DNA of 49,870 nucleotides from Cytophagales bacterium (GTDB lineage Bacteria; Bacteroidota; Bacteroidia; Cytophagales; Cyclobacteriaceae): NCBI GenBank assembly GCA_022360875.1, contig JAKSBZ010000149.1, positions 1 to 49,870 of the forward strand, read 5' to 3'. Shown piece by piece: positions 16,617 to 24,572 of this stretch (position 1 is its first letter; each line of letters starts with the position of its first letter). The notes under the pieces were generated by a model. It saw only the letters and a program-made list of their open reading frames with translations, ran no database searches and was not told where the DNA came from. The position numbers and the translations under genes were made by a program.

Positions 16617-16690
16617 GGCCTCGTAGCTCAACTGAATAGAGCACTTGATTACGGCTCAAGAGGTTCCAGGTTTGAATCCTGGCGAGGTCA
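16617..16690 (+). tRNA. tRNA-Arg (anticodon ACG)
   Basis: A complete cloverleaf can be folded. The acceptor stem GGCCTCG (16617-16623) pairs with CGAGGTC (16683-16689) with one G-T pair. The D stem is GCTC/GAGC, the anticodon stem CTTGA/TCAAG has loop TTACGGC and anticodon ACG at 16651-16653, and the T stem is CCAGG/CCTGG. The discriminator is A16690 and CCA is not encoded. ACG (read as ICG) decodes CGU, CGC and CGA. Confidence 0.96.
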
Positions 16691-16694
16691 CAAA

Positions 16695-16722
16695 GCCTTT
16701 CCAACTCGGAAAGGTTTTTTTT
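16695..16722 (+). terminator. Rho-independent terminator after tRNA-Arg
   Basis: CCTTTCC (16696-16702) pairs with GGAAAGG (16708-16714) across a 5-base loop and is followed by a run of eight T. Confidence 0.85.
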
Positions 16723-16966
16723 ATGCCTTTTTGCAAAAACCGCACATTAGCGCTTCCCGCATTTCAAACTGAATTCTGCTCCTTTTTCATTTTTCCCAAA
16801 AGACTGAATTGTTTTCCTTTTCAGGAGAAAGATTTTTAGGAAAACTGTTCATTATGACTTGATGAACTCTTCATTTGTAAATAATTCGTAAATTTACACC
16901 ATCCACAAAGTGTTATCCGAAGCGATTCAGGCTTCGCCTAACCGTCACATTAAAAGAAGTTTACCA

Positions 16967-18901
16967 ATGAATTCATTTCTAAACGCCTCCGGCAGACTGC
17001 TGAAATATTTTTTTGTTTTGCTGGGCATGTTCATGTTTATGCGTCTGCTGTTTTTGTTTCGCTTCGGAAACGCGAAGCTGGCAAGCACCTACGGAAGTGA
17101 TTTGCTGCGCGCCTTTAAGGTTGGCGCTCTGTTCGATATCCAGACCATTCTCTACGGCTTGACGCCTCTGGTATTGATGTATCTTTTTTCCGGATTGTTT
17201 GCGAAAAAAAAGCGTGAAAAGCTGTTCCAGGGCTTCACGCGAGGCTATTTACTGTCCGTCACCGCGATCTATGCGCTCATACTTCTTTGTGACCAGCAGT
17301 TTTACAGCTTTTTTCAAAACCACCTGAATGTATTGGCTTTCGGGCTAGTGGAAGACGACACAATGGCCGTAATTACAAGCATGTGGACGGATCATCCAGT
17401 AATCAGGATGTGCGTGGCTATGGTTTTTATAGTTTATGTTTCCAGAAAAATGCTGATCAGCATTTTCGAAGCAAAAAAACAGGAGCGTATATATTCCACT
17501 CCGGCAAAAATATTTCTTCCGCTTTTGCTTATAGGCGGCATTGTGCTGGGGCTTCGGGGCTCCATCGGAACATTTCCGCTGCAGATTGATTCAGCCTCAG
17601 TCTCCGAGAATGCTTTTGTCAATAAAGTGCCGCTGCATGGAGTCTACACGCTTATCAAGGCTTTTGGGAAGAAGGACAACGTGCGGACGAAGCAGCAACC
17701 GGAAGAGCTGCTGAAAAAAGCGGGCTTCGGTTCGCTGCGCGAAGCGTACGCCGTTCGCTGGCAGCTGCCGGCTGACAGTGTGCCGGGTGATTCAGTGGAT
17801 TTCTTCTTTCGAAAAACTAAGAAAAACACTTTCCTGGAAAAAAATCCGCCGCATGTGGTCTTTTTCATGATGGAAGGCATGGGGAGACATTACCTCACTT
17901 TCGACAGCGAAAAGCTAAATCTGACAGGCGCCCTGCGCAAGCACTTAAAAGAGGATTTTGTGTTTTACAACTTCCTTCCGGCGCACAACGGCACGATCAA
18001 CAGCCTGGAAGCGCTGGCTTTCAACGTGCTGGAGCCGCCGATTTCAGCTACTCCTCAGCGTTTCAAAACTTATAAAAGCTCGGTCGCTTATCCGTTTAAG
18101 CAGGCGGGCTACAGCACCCATTTTATTTCAGGAGGGCATATTACATGGCGAAATCTGCACCAGATGCTCCCCCTAAATTACTTCGACGAAAGCTACGGCA
18201 AATCAGGCGTGTTGAAGAATGTGAAAAACGCTGAAGCCGGCGCAACCTGGGGCGTTTATGACGAGTATCTTTTTGAGGACGCGCTTCAGAAACTGCGCGA
18301 AGCAAAAGAACCGCAGTTTATTTTTGCCCAAAGCATGACCAACCACACGCCGTATGAGCTGCCGGATCATTACCAAACGCTGCCGCTGGAACTGAATGAC
18401 GAAATCCGGCCACTGTTCAGCAAATCGGATGATGAAGTAATCAAATGTTTTGAAGCTTATCAATATGCCAATCATCAGCTGGGCGTATTTATGGACAAAC
18501 TCAAAGACTCGCCGATGGCAAAAAACACAATAGTGGTGGCAACGGGCGATCACAACATTCGCAATCTGGTGAATTACGACTTGCTCAACGACCAGATGAG
18601 CAAGCGGAGCGTGCCTATGTACATATACATCCCGAAGGCCTACCAACAAGGCATAACGGTAAATACAGAGCGTTACGGATCGCACAAAGACATCTTCCCA
18701 ACGATTTTCAACCTGAGTTTGTCTGAACAGAAATATTTCCAGGCAGGAAACGACTTGTTCGCTTCGGACACAGGGCAGATTTTCTACGCTAAAAACATTG
18801 CCCACCGCGTGCAGGCCGACTCGGTGGATATGGAAAAGTCGCTGCGAGTACAGCAGGCAGAGGAGGCGCTTACGAAATATTATTTTAACGAGAACTATTA
18901 A
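16967..18901 (+). CDS. LTA-synthase-like membrane sulfatase-fold protein
   Basis: This 644-residue protein has four to five N-terminal membrane helices (about 10-215) and a periplasmic alkaline-phosphatase-fold domain of the sulfatase/LtaS group. The domain starts near 300 with PPHVVFFMMEGMGRH. The active-site region HNGTINSLEAL has the candidate nucleophile Thr, and metal-ligand regions include SQ-S-MTNHTPYELP and VVATGDHNIRN. In Gram-negative bacteria such proteins move phosphoglycerol or phosphoethanolamine-like groups onto envelope glycans; the acceptor is unknown. The ATG at 16967 is chosen over a GTG at 16910 because it starts just before the first hydrophobic helix. A second protein of the same fold lies downstream. 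Confidence 0.87.
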   Translation: MNSFLNASGRLLKYFFVLLGMFMFMRLLFLFRFGNAKLASTYGSDLLRAFKVGALFDIQTILYGLTPLVLMYLFSGLFAKKKREKLFQGFTRGYLLSVTAIYALILLCDQQFYSFFQNHLNVLAFGLVEDDTMAVITSMWTDHPVIRMCVAMVFIVYVSRKMLISIFEAKKQERIYSTPAKIFLPLLLIGGIVLGLRGSIGTFPLQIDSASVSENAFVNKVPLHGVYTLIKAFGKKDNVRTKQQPEELLKKAGFGSLREAYAVRWQLPADSVPGDSVDFFFRKTKKNTFLEKNPPHVVFFMMEGMGRHYLTFDSEKLNLTGALRKHLKEDFVFYNFLPAHNGTINSLEALAFNVLEPPISATPQRFKTYKSSVAYPFKQAGYSTHFISGGHITWRNLHQMLPLNYFDESYGKSGVLKNVKNAEAGATWGVYDEYLFEDALQKLREAKEPQFIFAQSMTNHTPYELPDHYQTLPLELNDEIRPLFSKSDDEVIKCFEAYQYANHQLGVFMDKLKDSPMAKNTIVVATGDHNIRNLVNYDLLNDQMSKRSVPMYIYIPKAYQQGITVNTERYGSHKDIFPTIFNLSLSEQKYFQAGNDLFASDTGQIFYAKNIAHRVQADSVDMEKSLRVQQAEEALTKYYFNENY

Positions 18902-18907
18902 AGTTGT

Positions 18908-18997
18908 TGAAGCATTCATTACAATCGGCCATAACACATTCGAGAAGAACGATTGTAATGGATGTTCCATTTGACTATTGAGAAGCAATAAATACAG
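18908..18997 (+). promoter_or_regulatory. Structured leader with 7-codon uORF (MDVPFDY), copy A
   Basis: A micro-ORF runs 18958-18981 (ATG GAT GTT CCA TTT GAC TAT TGA). After 16 A-rich bases ending ACAG comes the ATG of the YejM-like gene at 18998. CATTCATTACAATCG (18913-18927) can pair with CGATTGTAATGGATG (18950-18964) with one G-T pair, enclosing the uORF start codon. The same leader precedes the genes at 38454 and 40766. Confidence 0.65.
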
Positions 18998-20863
18998 ATG
19001 AATAAATATTCTAGAAAGGATTTGCTGAGGTGGTGTGCTCAATTCTCAACCCTGAATGCTGTGTTCCTTATCCTTGTCGGTTTTCGGTTCCTTTCATTCA
19101 GCGGTGAACCGGAAAACATAAAAGCTTGGCTCTATGCTGTTGTAACTATACTGGGACACTTCGGCACGCTTTCGTTTCTGCCGTTTGTGCTGCTGTCGCT
19201 GCTGGTTGCCACATTGCTGTTCCACAGGTTTGTACACATTGCTGCCGTTGTTATGTTTTTGATAATGGATTTAGGCCTGCTGGTTGACACGTTTATATTC
19301 GCGCAGTACCGCTATCACTTCAACGGGTTTGTTCTGGGCATGCTCTTCGGAGGTGCTGCAGGAGACATATTCCAATTCTCAACTATGATGTATATAGTCG
19401 CTGGATCTAGCGTAGTGCTGGTTTTCTTGGGCTTTTATTTTTTTGGGAAACAACTTTGGAGGGCAAATGCCCAGCGCCAAGGCAAATGGTACAAATGGAG
19501 CATTTATACTTTTCTAGTCCTGATGGTCTGCTCGCACCTGATACACGCTTTTGCCGGCGCAATGTACTATCGGCCTGTCACCAAGCTGGCGCGAACGTTT
19601 CCTCTGTACGCACCCCTAAGCGCCAACACATTCCTGTACAAAACAGGACTGGTAGATCAGTCCGCCGCCCGGGAAAATATTCGCTCGCTGAATACCAGCA
19701 CCAAAGCTTCCGGTGCTTGCTATCCTCTGGAAAAACTGTCATTCAATCAAAAATCTGCAAGCGATTCGCTGAGTGTGCTGCTGATTGTTCTGGATTCCTG
19801 GCGTTATGACATGCTGGACTCGACGGTAATGCCCAATCTTTTTGCATTTTCAAAAAAAAGCCAGGTTTTTCTGAATCATAAAAGCGGATCCAACGGAACG
19901 AGAGGAGGTATATTCTCTTTGTTTTACGGTTTGCCGAGCATGTACTGGGACACTATGAAAGCCGCTCAGCAGGAGCCCGAACTCATGAAACACATTCGGA
20001 GCAATGGCATCTCCACAGGCATTTTCACCTCTGCGGCGCTAACCAGCCCGGCTTTTGACAAAACGGTTTTTGCCGGCTTCGATTCGCTGCGCCTGCGTAC
20101 CGAGGGCGCCAATCCCAACACATCGTGGAACAGGGATCTTTCCATTACCAAAGAATGGCAGCAGTTTCTGTCGCGGCAGCCAGAAGACAAAACGTTTTTC
20201 GGTTTTCTGTTTTATGATGCGCCGCACGGCTACAGCCATCCCGATGATTTCGAGCAGCCTTTTCAGCCTGCCTGGAAAGCACCCAATTATCTCGGCCTGG
20301 ACAATGACTCAGACCCGACGGAATTTAAAAACCTGTATAAAAACTCGGTGCATTGGAATGACCATTTGCTGGGCAAGGTCTTCAGGCAGCTCGAAAAAAG
20401 CGGCCGGCTGTCCAGCACGATTATTATAGTCACGGGTGATCATGGACAGGAATTCAATGACAACAAGCAGAACTATTGGGGACACGGGAGCAACTTTACC
20501 GACGAGCAGATCAAAGTGCCGATGCTGGTATTCTGGCCGGGAAAACAGGCGAAGGAATATAGGCACTTATCGCAGCACTACGATGTAGTGCCGACGCTGA
20601 TGCAGGATTGGCTGGGATGCACGAATTCGCCGGGCAAGTACAGTTTTGGCCAGCGCCTTTTTGATACTCGTGCAAGAGACTGGATGATCTCGGGCAGCTA
20701 CGACAATTTCGGACTTATTGAGGAGGATCGTATTACGGTTACCTACACTTCGGGAACCTACGAAATTTTTGACAGAAAAATGACGGCGCTTCCAGAGAGC
20801 CGGCTTCGGGCGTCGCGCTTCAACCGGGCCCTGCAGGAGGTCAACCGGTTTTACATGAAATGA
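18998..20863 (+). CDS. YejM/PbgA-like membrane sulfatase (DUF3413 plus sulfatase domain)
   Basis: This 621-residue protein has five membrane helices in the DUF3413 style (about 12-185), including the interfacial stretch LLVDTFIFAQYRYHFNGFVL that is typical of YejM/PbgA. A linker of about 50 residues leads to a periplasmic sulfatase-fold domain: SLSVLLIVLDSWRYDML, then GSNGTRGGIFSLFYGLPSMY, and IIVTGDHGQEF with the metal-binding DH pair. In Enterobacteria YejM (LapC) senses periplasmic lipopolysaccharide and restrains LpxC breakdown. Whether this protein senses lipid A, moves phospholipid or is an enzyme is unknown. It has its own 5' leader with a micro-ORF and is 96 bases after the first sulfatase-fold gene. 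Confidence 0.88.
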   Translation: MNKYSRKDLLRWCAQFSTLNAVFLILVGFRFLSFSGEPENIKAWLYAVVTILGHFGTLSFLPFVLLSLLVATLLFHRFVHIAAVVMFLIMDLGLLVDTFIFAQYRYHFNGFVLGMLFGGAAGDIFQFSTMMYIVAGSSVVLVFLGFYFFGKQLWRANAQRQGKWYKWSIYTFLVLMVCSHLIHAFAGAMYYRPVTKLARTFPLYAPLSANTFLYKTGLVDQSAARENIRSLNTSTKASGACYPLEKLSFNQKSASDSLSVLLIVLDSWRYDMLDSTVMPNLFAFSKKSQVFLNHKSGSNGTRGGIFSLFYGLPSMYWDTMKAAQQEPELMKHIRSNGISTGIFTSAALTSPAFDKTVFAGFDSLRLRTEGANPNTSWNRDLSITKEWQQFLSRQPEDKTFFGFLFYDAPHGYSHPDDFEQPFQPAWKAPNYLGLDNDSDPTEFKNLYKNSVHWNDHLLGKVFRQLEKSGRLSSTIIIVTGDHGQEFNDNKQNYWGHGSNFTDEQIKVPMLVFWPGKQAKEYRHLSQHYDVVPTLMQDWLGCTNSPGKYSFGQRLFDTRARDWMISGSYDNFGLIEEDRITVTYTSGTYEIFDRKMTALPESRLRASRFNRALQEVNRFYMK

Positions 20864-20874
20864 TTTTTCCATAA

Positions 20875-20914
20875 GAAAGCCGGTTCCCCTTTGTTTCCGG
20901 CCGGCTTTCTTTTT
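20875..20914 (+). terminator. Rho-independent terminator
   Basis: GAAAGCCGG (20875-20883) pairs with CCGGCTTTC (20901-20909) across a 17-base loop, followed by T5. It ends the YejM-like transcript. Confidence 0.85.
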
Positions 20915-20951
20915 GTATGGTCTTTGTCAAACTTTCCACTAAAGTACGGCC

Positions 20952-21347
20952 ATGTTGCATACAATTTCACACAACAACCCGCAACTCATCGCATTCGAGA
21001 TCACCGGACGCATCCGCCTTTCCAATATCAAAGAAGTGCTGGATTTTGTATTTGATAATCTTAGAAACCGAAACAAGCCTACCAATATCCTCTGCAAAAT
21101 GGAAAATGCGGACATTGATGTTGCCAGTTTTTTTAATGCCAAGCTTATTGGAATTGTTCGCGAAGAGCCCTGGAGCAACGTAAAAAAGGTTCACCGTGTT
21201 GCGGTGATTGGCGAAAGCGAATTTCTTAAAAAAATGGTTCGCGTTGACGGATACTTTGCAAAGCTGTGGAATCCGGAAATCGACGAGCGGTTTTTCCCAG
21301 CCAGCCAATCTGAGAAAGCCTGGGAATTTGTCAATGACCAGCCCTAA
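20952..21347 (+). CDS. SpoIIAA-like (STAS/CRAL-TRIO-like) protein
   Basis: This 131-residue soluble protein matches the SpoIIAA-like group (DUF3478). The pattern is an N-terminal strand pair (LIAFEITGRIRLSNIKEVLD), ILCKMENADIDVASFFNAKL, KVHRVAVIGESEFLKKMVRV, and the ending KLWNPEIDERFFPASQSEKAWEFV, including the family's FF..S....A.EW-like tail. Such proteins adopt a STAS-related fold, but their partner is unknown. It is flanked by a terminator upstream and by an open gap of about 130 bases before icd, so it is probably a single-gene transcript. Confidence 0.85.
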   Translation: MLHTISHNNPQLIAFEITGRIRLSNIKEVLDFVFDNLRNRNKPTNILCKMENADIDVASFFNAKLIGIVREEPWSNVKKVHRVAVIGESEFLKKMVRVDGYFAKLWNPEIDERFFPASQSEKAWEFVNDQP

Positions 21348-21477
21348 CTGCATGCATGTATCGCGCAGCTTTGCGCGCTGTATTTCAAGAAAATAGTGCC
21401 CGGATTATTTTCCCTGGCTTTTTTTTGCGAATTTGTTTGGGCATCAAGGAATCGGCAACCCTAAACAACCCCACTTT

Positions 21478-22923
21478 ATGTCAAAAACGAAGATAACAGT
21501 AGCGTACGGCGACGGCATCGGACCTGAAATCATGAAAGCAACGCTTGCAGTGCTGAATGCCGCCGGGGCGGAAATAGAACCGGAGATAATAGAAATCGGA
21601 GAGAAAGTATATAAAAAAGGCGTGTCAACAGGCATCGAGGCCAAAGCCTGGGATTCTCTGAAAGAGACCAAAGTGTTCCTGAAGGCGCCGATTACCACTC
21701 CTCAGGGCGGAGGCTTTAAAAGCCTGAATGTGACAACCCGCAAAACCCTCGGACTCTATGCCAATGTGAGGCCTTGCCGGGCATATCATCCGTTTGTAAA
21801 AACCCACCATCCGGCAACGGATATGGTTGTCATCCGGGAAAACGAGGAAGATTTGTACGCCGGAATTGAATATCAGCAGAGTCCCGACGTGGTGCAGGCG
21901 ATTAAGCTGATTTCACGCCAGGGCTGTGAGCGCGTTGTCCGCTACGCATTCGAGTATGCCAGAGCCTACGGACGCAGAAAGGTCACCTGCATGACTAAAG
22001 ACAATATCATGAAGCAGGCTGACGGTCTGTTTCGGTCGGTTTTTAATGAAATCGGCAAAGAATATCCGGAAATCGAGCAGAATCATATTATTATCGACAT
22101 CGGCTCGGCAATTGTGGCTGACAGGCCCGAAACGCTTGATGTCGTCGTGACGCTGAACCTCTACGGAGACATCATCTCCGACATCGCGGCGCAGATTACC
22201 GGTTCGGTCGGGCTGGGCGGATCGTCGAATATCGGGGAGAACTATGCCATGTTCGAGGCCATCCACGGCTCGGCGCCCGATATTGCAGGAAAAGGCATTG
22301 CAAATCCCTCGGGGCTTTTGAACGCGGCCATTATGATGCTCGTGCACATAGGTCAGGGCGAAGCCGCCGCCAAAATTCAGAATGCCTGGCTAAAAACACT
22401 GGAAGACGGCGTACATACCGGCGACATTTACAAGGATGGTTTCAGTAAAACGAAAGCGGGAACCCAGGCGTTTGCCGAAGCTGTCATTGCGCGTCTGGGA
22501 CAACAGCCCGTTGACCTTCAAGCTGTTTCTTACCAAAGCCATTTGCAAAAGCAAAAAATGCCGAAGACAAGCAAACCCCGGCCGGGCAAATCTCTGGCGG
22601 GGGTTGATGTGTTTGTCGACTGGAACAAAGGAACCAACGATCCGAACGAACTGGCAGAGCTTGTGCAAGCGGTTGCTTCTGACGATTTCGAACATAAAAA
22701 CATTGCCAGCCGCGGCGTAATTGTCTATCCGAACGGAAATCCGGAGACCTTCTGCGCCGACCAATGGCGCCTGCGCTATATGGCGAAGGAGACGGAGGCT
22801 AGTCACCAGGCGGTGGTTCGGCTGCTGGGTGCTTTGAGCGACGCCGGAATCGATTTTGTGAAGACTGAGCACCTATATGATTTTGACGGCAAACGCGCCT
22901 ATTCTCTGGCTCAGGGCGAATAG
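21478..22923 (+). CDS. icd: Isocitrate dehydrogenase, NADP-dependent
   Basis: This 481-residue enzyme oxidises isocitrate to 2-oxoglutarate in the citrate cycle. It shows TVAYGDGIGPEIMKATLAVL at the N-terminus, the substrate loop with VTTRKTLGLYANVRP, ENEEDLYAGIEYQQSPDVVQ, MTKDNIMKQADGLF, the metal/cofactor segment DVVVTLNLYGDIISDIAAQI, and AIHGSAPDIAGKGIANPSG. A C-terminal extension of about 130 residues (SLAGVDVFVDWNKG onward) marks the type seen in Thermus, Rickettsia and Bacteroidota. The ATG at 21478 is preferred to an earlier in-frame start at 21433. A terminator follows the stop. Confidence 0.97.
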   Translation: MSKTKITVAYGDGIGPEIMKATLAVLNAAGAEIEPEIIEIGEKVYKKGVSTGIEAKAWDSLKETKVFLKAPITTPQGGGFKSLNVTTRKTLGLYANVRPCRAYHPFVKTHHPATDMVVIRENEEDLYAGIEYQQSPDVVQAIKLISRQGCERVVRYAFEYARAYGRRKVTCMTKDNIMKQADGLFRSVFNEIGKEYPEIEQNHIIIDIGSAIVADRPETLDVVVTLNLYGDIISDIAAQITGSVGLGGSSNIGENYAMFEAIHGSAPDIAGKGIANPSGLLNAAIMMLVHIGQGEAAAKIQNAWLKTLEDGVHTGDIYKDGFSKTKAGTQAFAEAVIARLGQQPVDLQAVSYQSHLQKQKMPKTSKPRPGKSLAGVDVFVDWNKGTNDPNELAELVQAVASDDFEHKNIASRGVIVYPNGNPETFCADQWRLRYMAKETEASHQAVVRLLGALSDAGIDFVKTEHLYDFDGKRAYSLAQGE

Positions 22924-22952
22924 CATATCATTAATCATCTCAAAAAAATTCA

Positions 22953-22987
22953 GACTCCGGCTATTTGCTTGTCGGGGTCTTTTTTTT
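22953..22987 (+). terminator. Rho-independent terminator after icd
   Basis: GACTCCGGC (22953-22961) pairs with GTCGGGGTC (22971-22979), with wobble pairs, and is followed by eight T. Confidence 0.75.
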
Positions 22988-23102
22988 GGGCAAAAAGTGG
23001 TATTGCGCCCTGTTTGGCGCCCAAGTAAACAGGTCCTGATATTTTGTGTTAAGCATTGAAGCAACGCGCTTCACAAAAATCCCAAACTCAGGAAAAACGC
23101 AC

Positions 23103-23462
23103 ATGGGAACAAAGTATGAGCTAACGGGAAGATGGAAATTTGAGGAAAATTTTCCCAAGGGCATAGCCAAAGGGATTTTGAATTTGGAACAAGAGGGGAA
23201 GGTGCTCAAAGGCACTTTAGTGATGAATGAATACATCAAAGAGGATAAACCTTTCACCATCGAGGAAGAGCTGACGGGAAAGTACAAAAAAGACAAGATT
23301 TTTTTAAAAGGAGTTTCTTACAAAATACTGAATTCCGTAAGTCCGATTGAATATGAGCTTGACCATTGGGAAGGACGCATTACAAACGAAAATCTTATCA
23401 TAGGTTCCTCTTACGACGGACAAAAAGTTGCTTGCTCCTTCACGTTGGAACGCATCCTGTAA
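23103..23462 (+). CDS. Hypothetical beta-rich protein
   Basis: This 119-residue protein was not recognised. It starts MGTKYELTGRWKFEENFPKG and alternates charged beta strands (ILNLEQEGKVLKGTLVMNEY, EEELTGKYKKDKIFLKG, DHWEGRITNENLIIGSSYDG), ending CSFTLERIL. The strand-turn rhythm and the initial GxW are lipocalin-like, a small barrel that binds a ligand or sits in the envelope, but it has no signal peptide. The ATG at 23103 is chosen over an in-frame GTG at 23046. The gene ends 17 bases before the MtfA-like gene and the two are probably one transcript. Confidence 0.65.
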   Translation: MGTKYELTGRWKFEENFPKGIAKGILNLEQEGKVLKGTLVMNEYIKEDKPFTIEEELTGKYKKDKIFLKGVSYKILNSVSPIEYELDHWEGRITNENLIIGSSYDGQKVACSFTLERIL

Positions 23463-23479
23463 CCGAAGTTTTTTATACT

Positions 23480-24247
23480 ATGGAAACCGCACTCGTTGTT
23501 TTGCTGTCAGCTTCTTTCTTGATCTGGCTAGCCTCCCGTTTTTATCTGAAAAACAGCAAGATAGCAGTTATCAATAATTTTCCTAACAGCTGGCGAGAGC
23601 TTTTGGAAAAGCATGTTTGTTTTTACCGAAAACTAGGTCCGGAAAAAAAAGAAAAATTTGAAAAACGCATTCTGACTTTTTTGAATCAGAAAGAAATCAT
23701 AGGCAAGGGGACTTCAGTGGAATTGCTGGACCGCCTGCTAATTGCCTCCAGCGCGGTTATTCCTTTGCTGGGTTTCAGCGAGTGGCATTATCCTATGCTT
23801 GAGGAGATTATCCTGCTGCCCGAATCTTTTAGCCAGCATTATGATCCAAATGCGCCGCAGCATCATCTGGCGGGTATGGTTGGCACAGGAGAACTTGCTG
23901 GAAAAATGTTCCTCTCCCGGAAAGCGCTTCGAAGCGGCTTTGAAAGCTTCGACGAACGCAATGTCGGGCTCCATGAATTCCTCCACTTGGTTGATTCGGC
24001 CGACGGCCGCATTGACGGCATTCCGCAAATGCTTATTCAAAACCGGGCTTCTATTCCGTGGCTTCGGGTTGTTCATGAAGAAATGCAGAAGCTCAGCGAA
24101 GGAAAATCTGATTTTCGCGAATATGCAAGGAGCTCTCAGGAAGAATTTCTGACCGTAGCCGGCGAATATTTTTTTGAAAAACCTGAACAGCTCGCTCAGC
24201 GCCACCCTGTTCTGTATGCTGTACTTCGGGAAGTTTTCAACCAGTAA
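23480..24247 (+). CDS. MtfA-like zinc metallopeptidase (M90) with N-terminal membrane anchor
   Basis: This 255-residue protein has one N-terminal membrane helix (LVVLLSASFLIWLASRFYL) and an M90 peptidase domain. The zinc motif is H165-E-F-L-H169 in NVGLHEFLHLVDSADGRIDG, with the downstream IDGIP. The end fits the family (REYARSSQEEFLTVAGEYFF, with the glutamate-bearing EFLTVAGEYFFE zinc-ligand helix). E. coli MtfA binds the Mlc repressor and has peptidase activity, but this Bacteroidota form is membrane-anchored and its target is unknown. Confidence 0.9.
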   Translation: METALVVLLSASFLIWLASRFYLKNSKIAVINNFPNSWRELLEKHVCFYRKLGPEKKEKFEKRILTFLNQKEIIGKGTSVELLDRLLIASSAVIPLLGFSEWHYPMLEEIILLPESFSQHYDPNAPQHHLAGMVGTGELAGKMFLSRKALRSGFESFDERNVGLHEFLHLVDSADGRIDGIPQMLIQNRASIPWLRVVHEEMQKLSEGKSDFREYARSSQEEFLTVAGEYFFEKPEQLAQRHPVLYAVLREVFNQ

Positions 24248-24307
24248 AAAATTGACGGTTGCTAAATCTGAACAGTTTTTCTTTGCCTAAAGGTTCAGAA
24301 CAGCTTT

Positions 24308-24332
24308 TTAACTGAAACTTTTCAGTTTTTCT
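24308..24332 (+). terminator. Possible terminator between convergent genes
   Basis: AACTGAA (24310-24316) pairs with TTCAGTT (24321-24327) across a 4-base loop, followed by TTTTC. It overlaps the stop of the leftward gene at 24322, so it is a modest call. Confidence 0.45.
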
Positions 24333-24555
24333 TGTTTAGCCTTTTCAGCCATTTTTCAAGGCAGTAGTTTTCCGGGTATTTTTTCTTTATCAGATAATGG
24401 CCTTCACCAACGAAGGTGAGTATAAACACAACGCCTGTCAATCCCAGGCATAAACCTGCAAAGAAGTTTCTTGGATCGTATGCTCTCAGCAACAGCAAAA
24501 CCGACGTGCTTGCAAACAGCAACGACAGGCTAAAGGCTCTCAATTTAATTTTCAT
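24322..24555 (-). CDS. Small membrane protein (two helices), polyamine operon tail
   Basis: This 77-residue protein has two hydrophobic helices (about 6-24, LRAFSLSLLFASTSVLLLL, and 33-50, FAGLCLGLTGVVFILTFV) and a basic tail ending KWLKRLNKKN. No family was recognised. Its ATG is 18 bases after the stop of the flavin-oxidoreductase gene, so it is the last gene of a three-gene leftward operon with the polyamine-synthase-like gene. Confidence 0.7.
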   Translation of the reverse strand: MKIKLRAFSLSLLFASTSVLLLLRAYDPRNFFAGLCLGLTGVVFILTFVGEGHYLIKKKYPENYCLEKWLKRLNKKN

Positions 24556-24572
24556 GTTGACAATTTAAAAAA

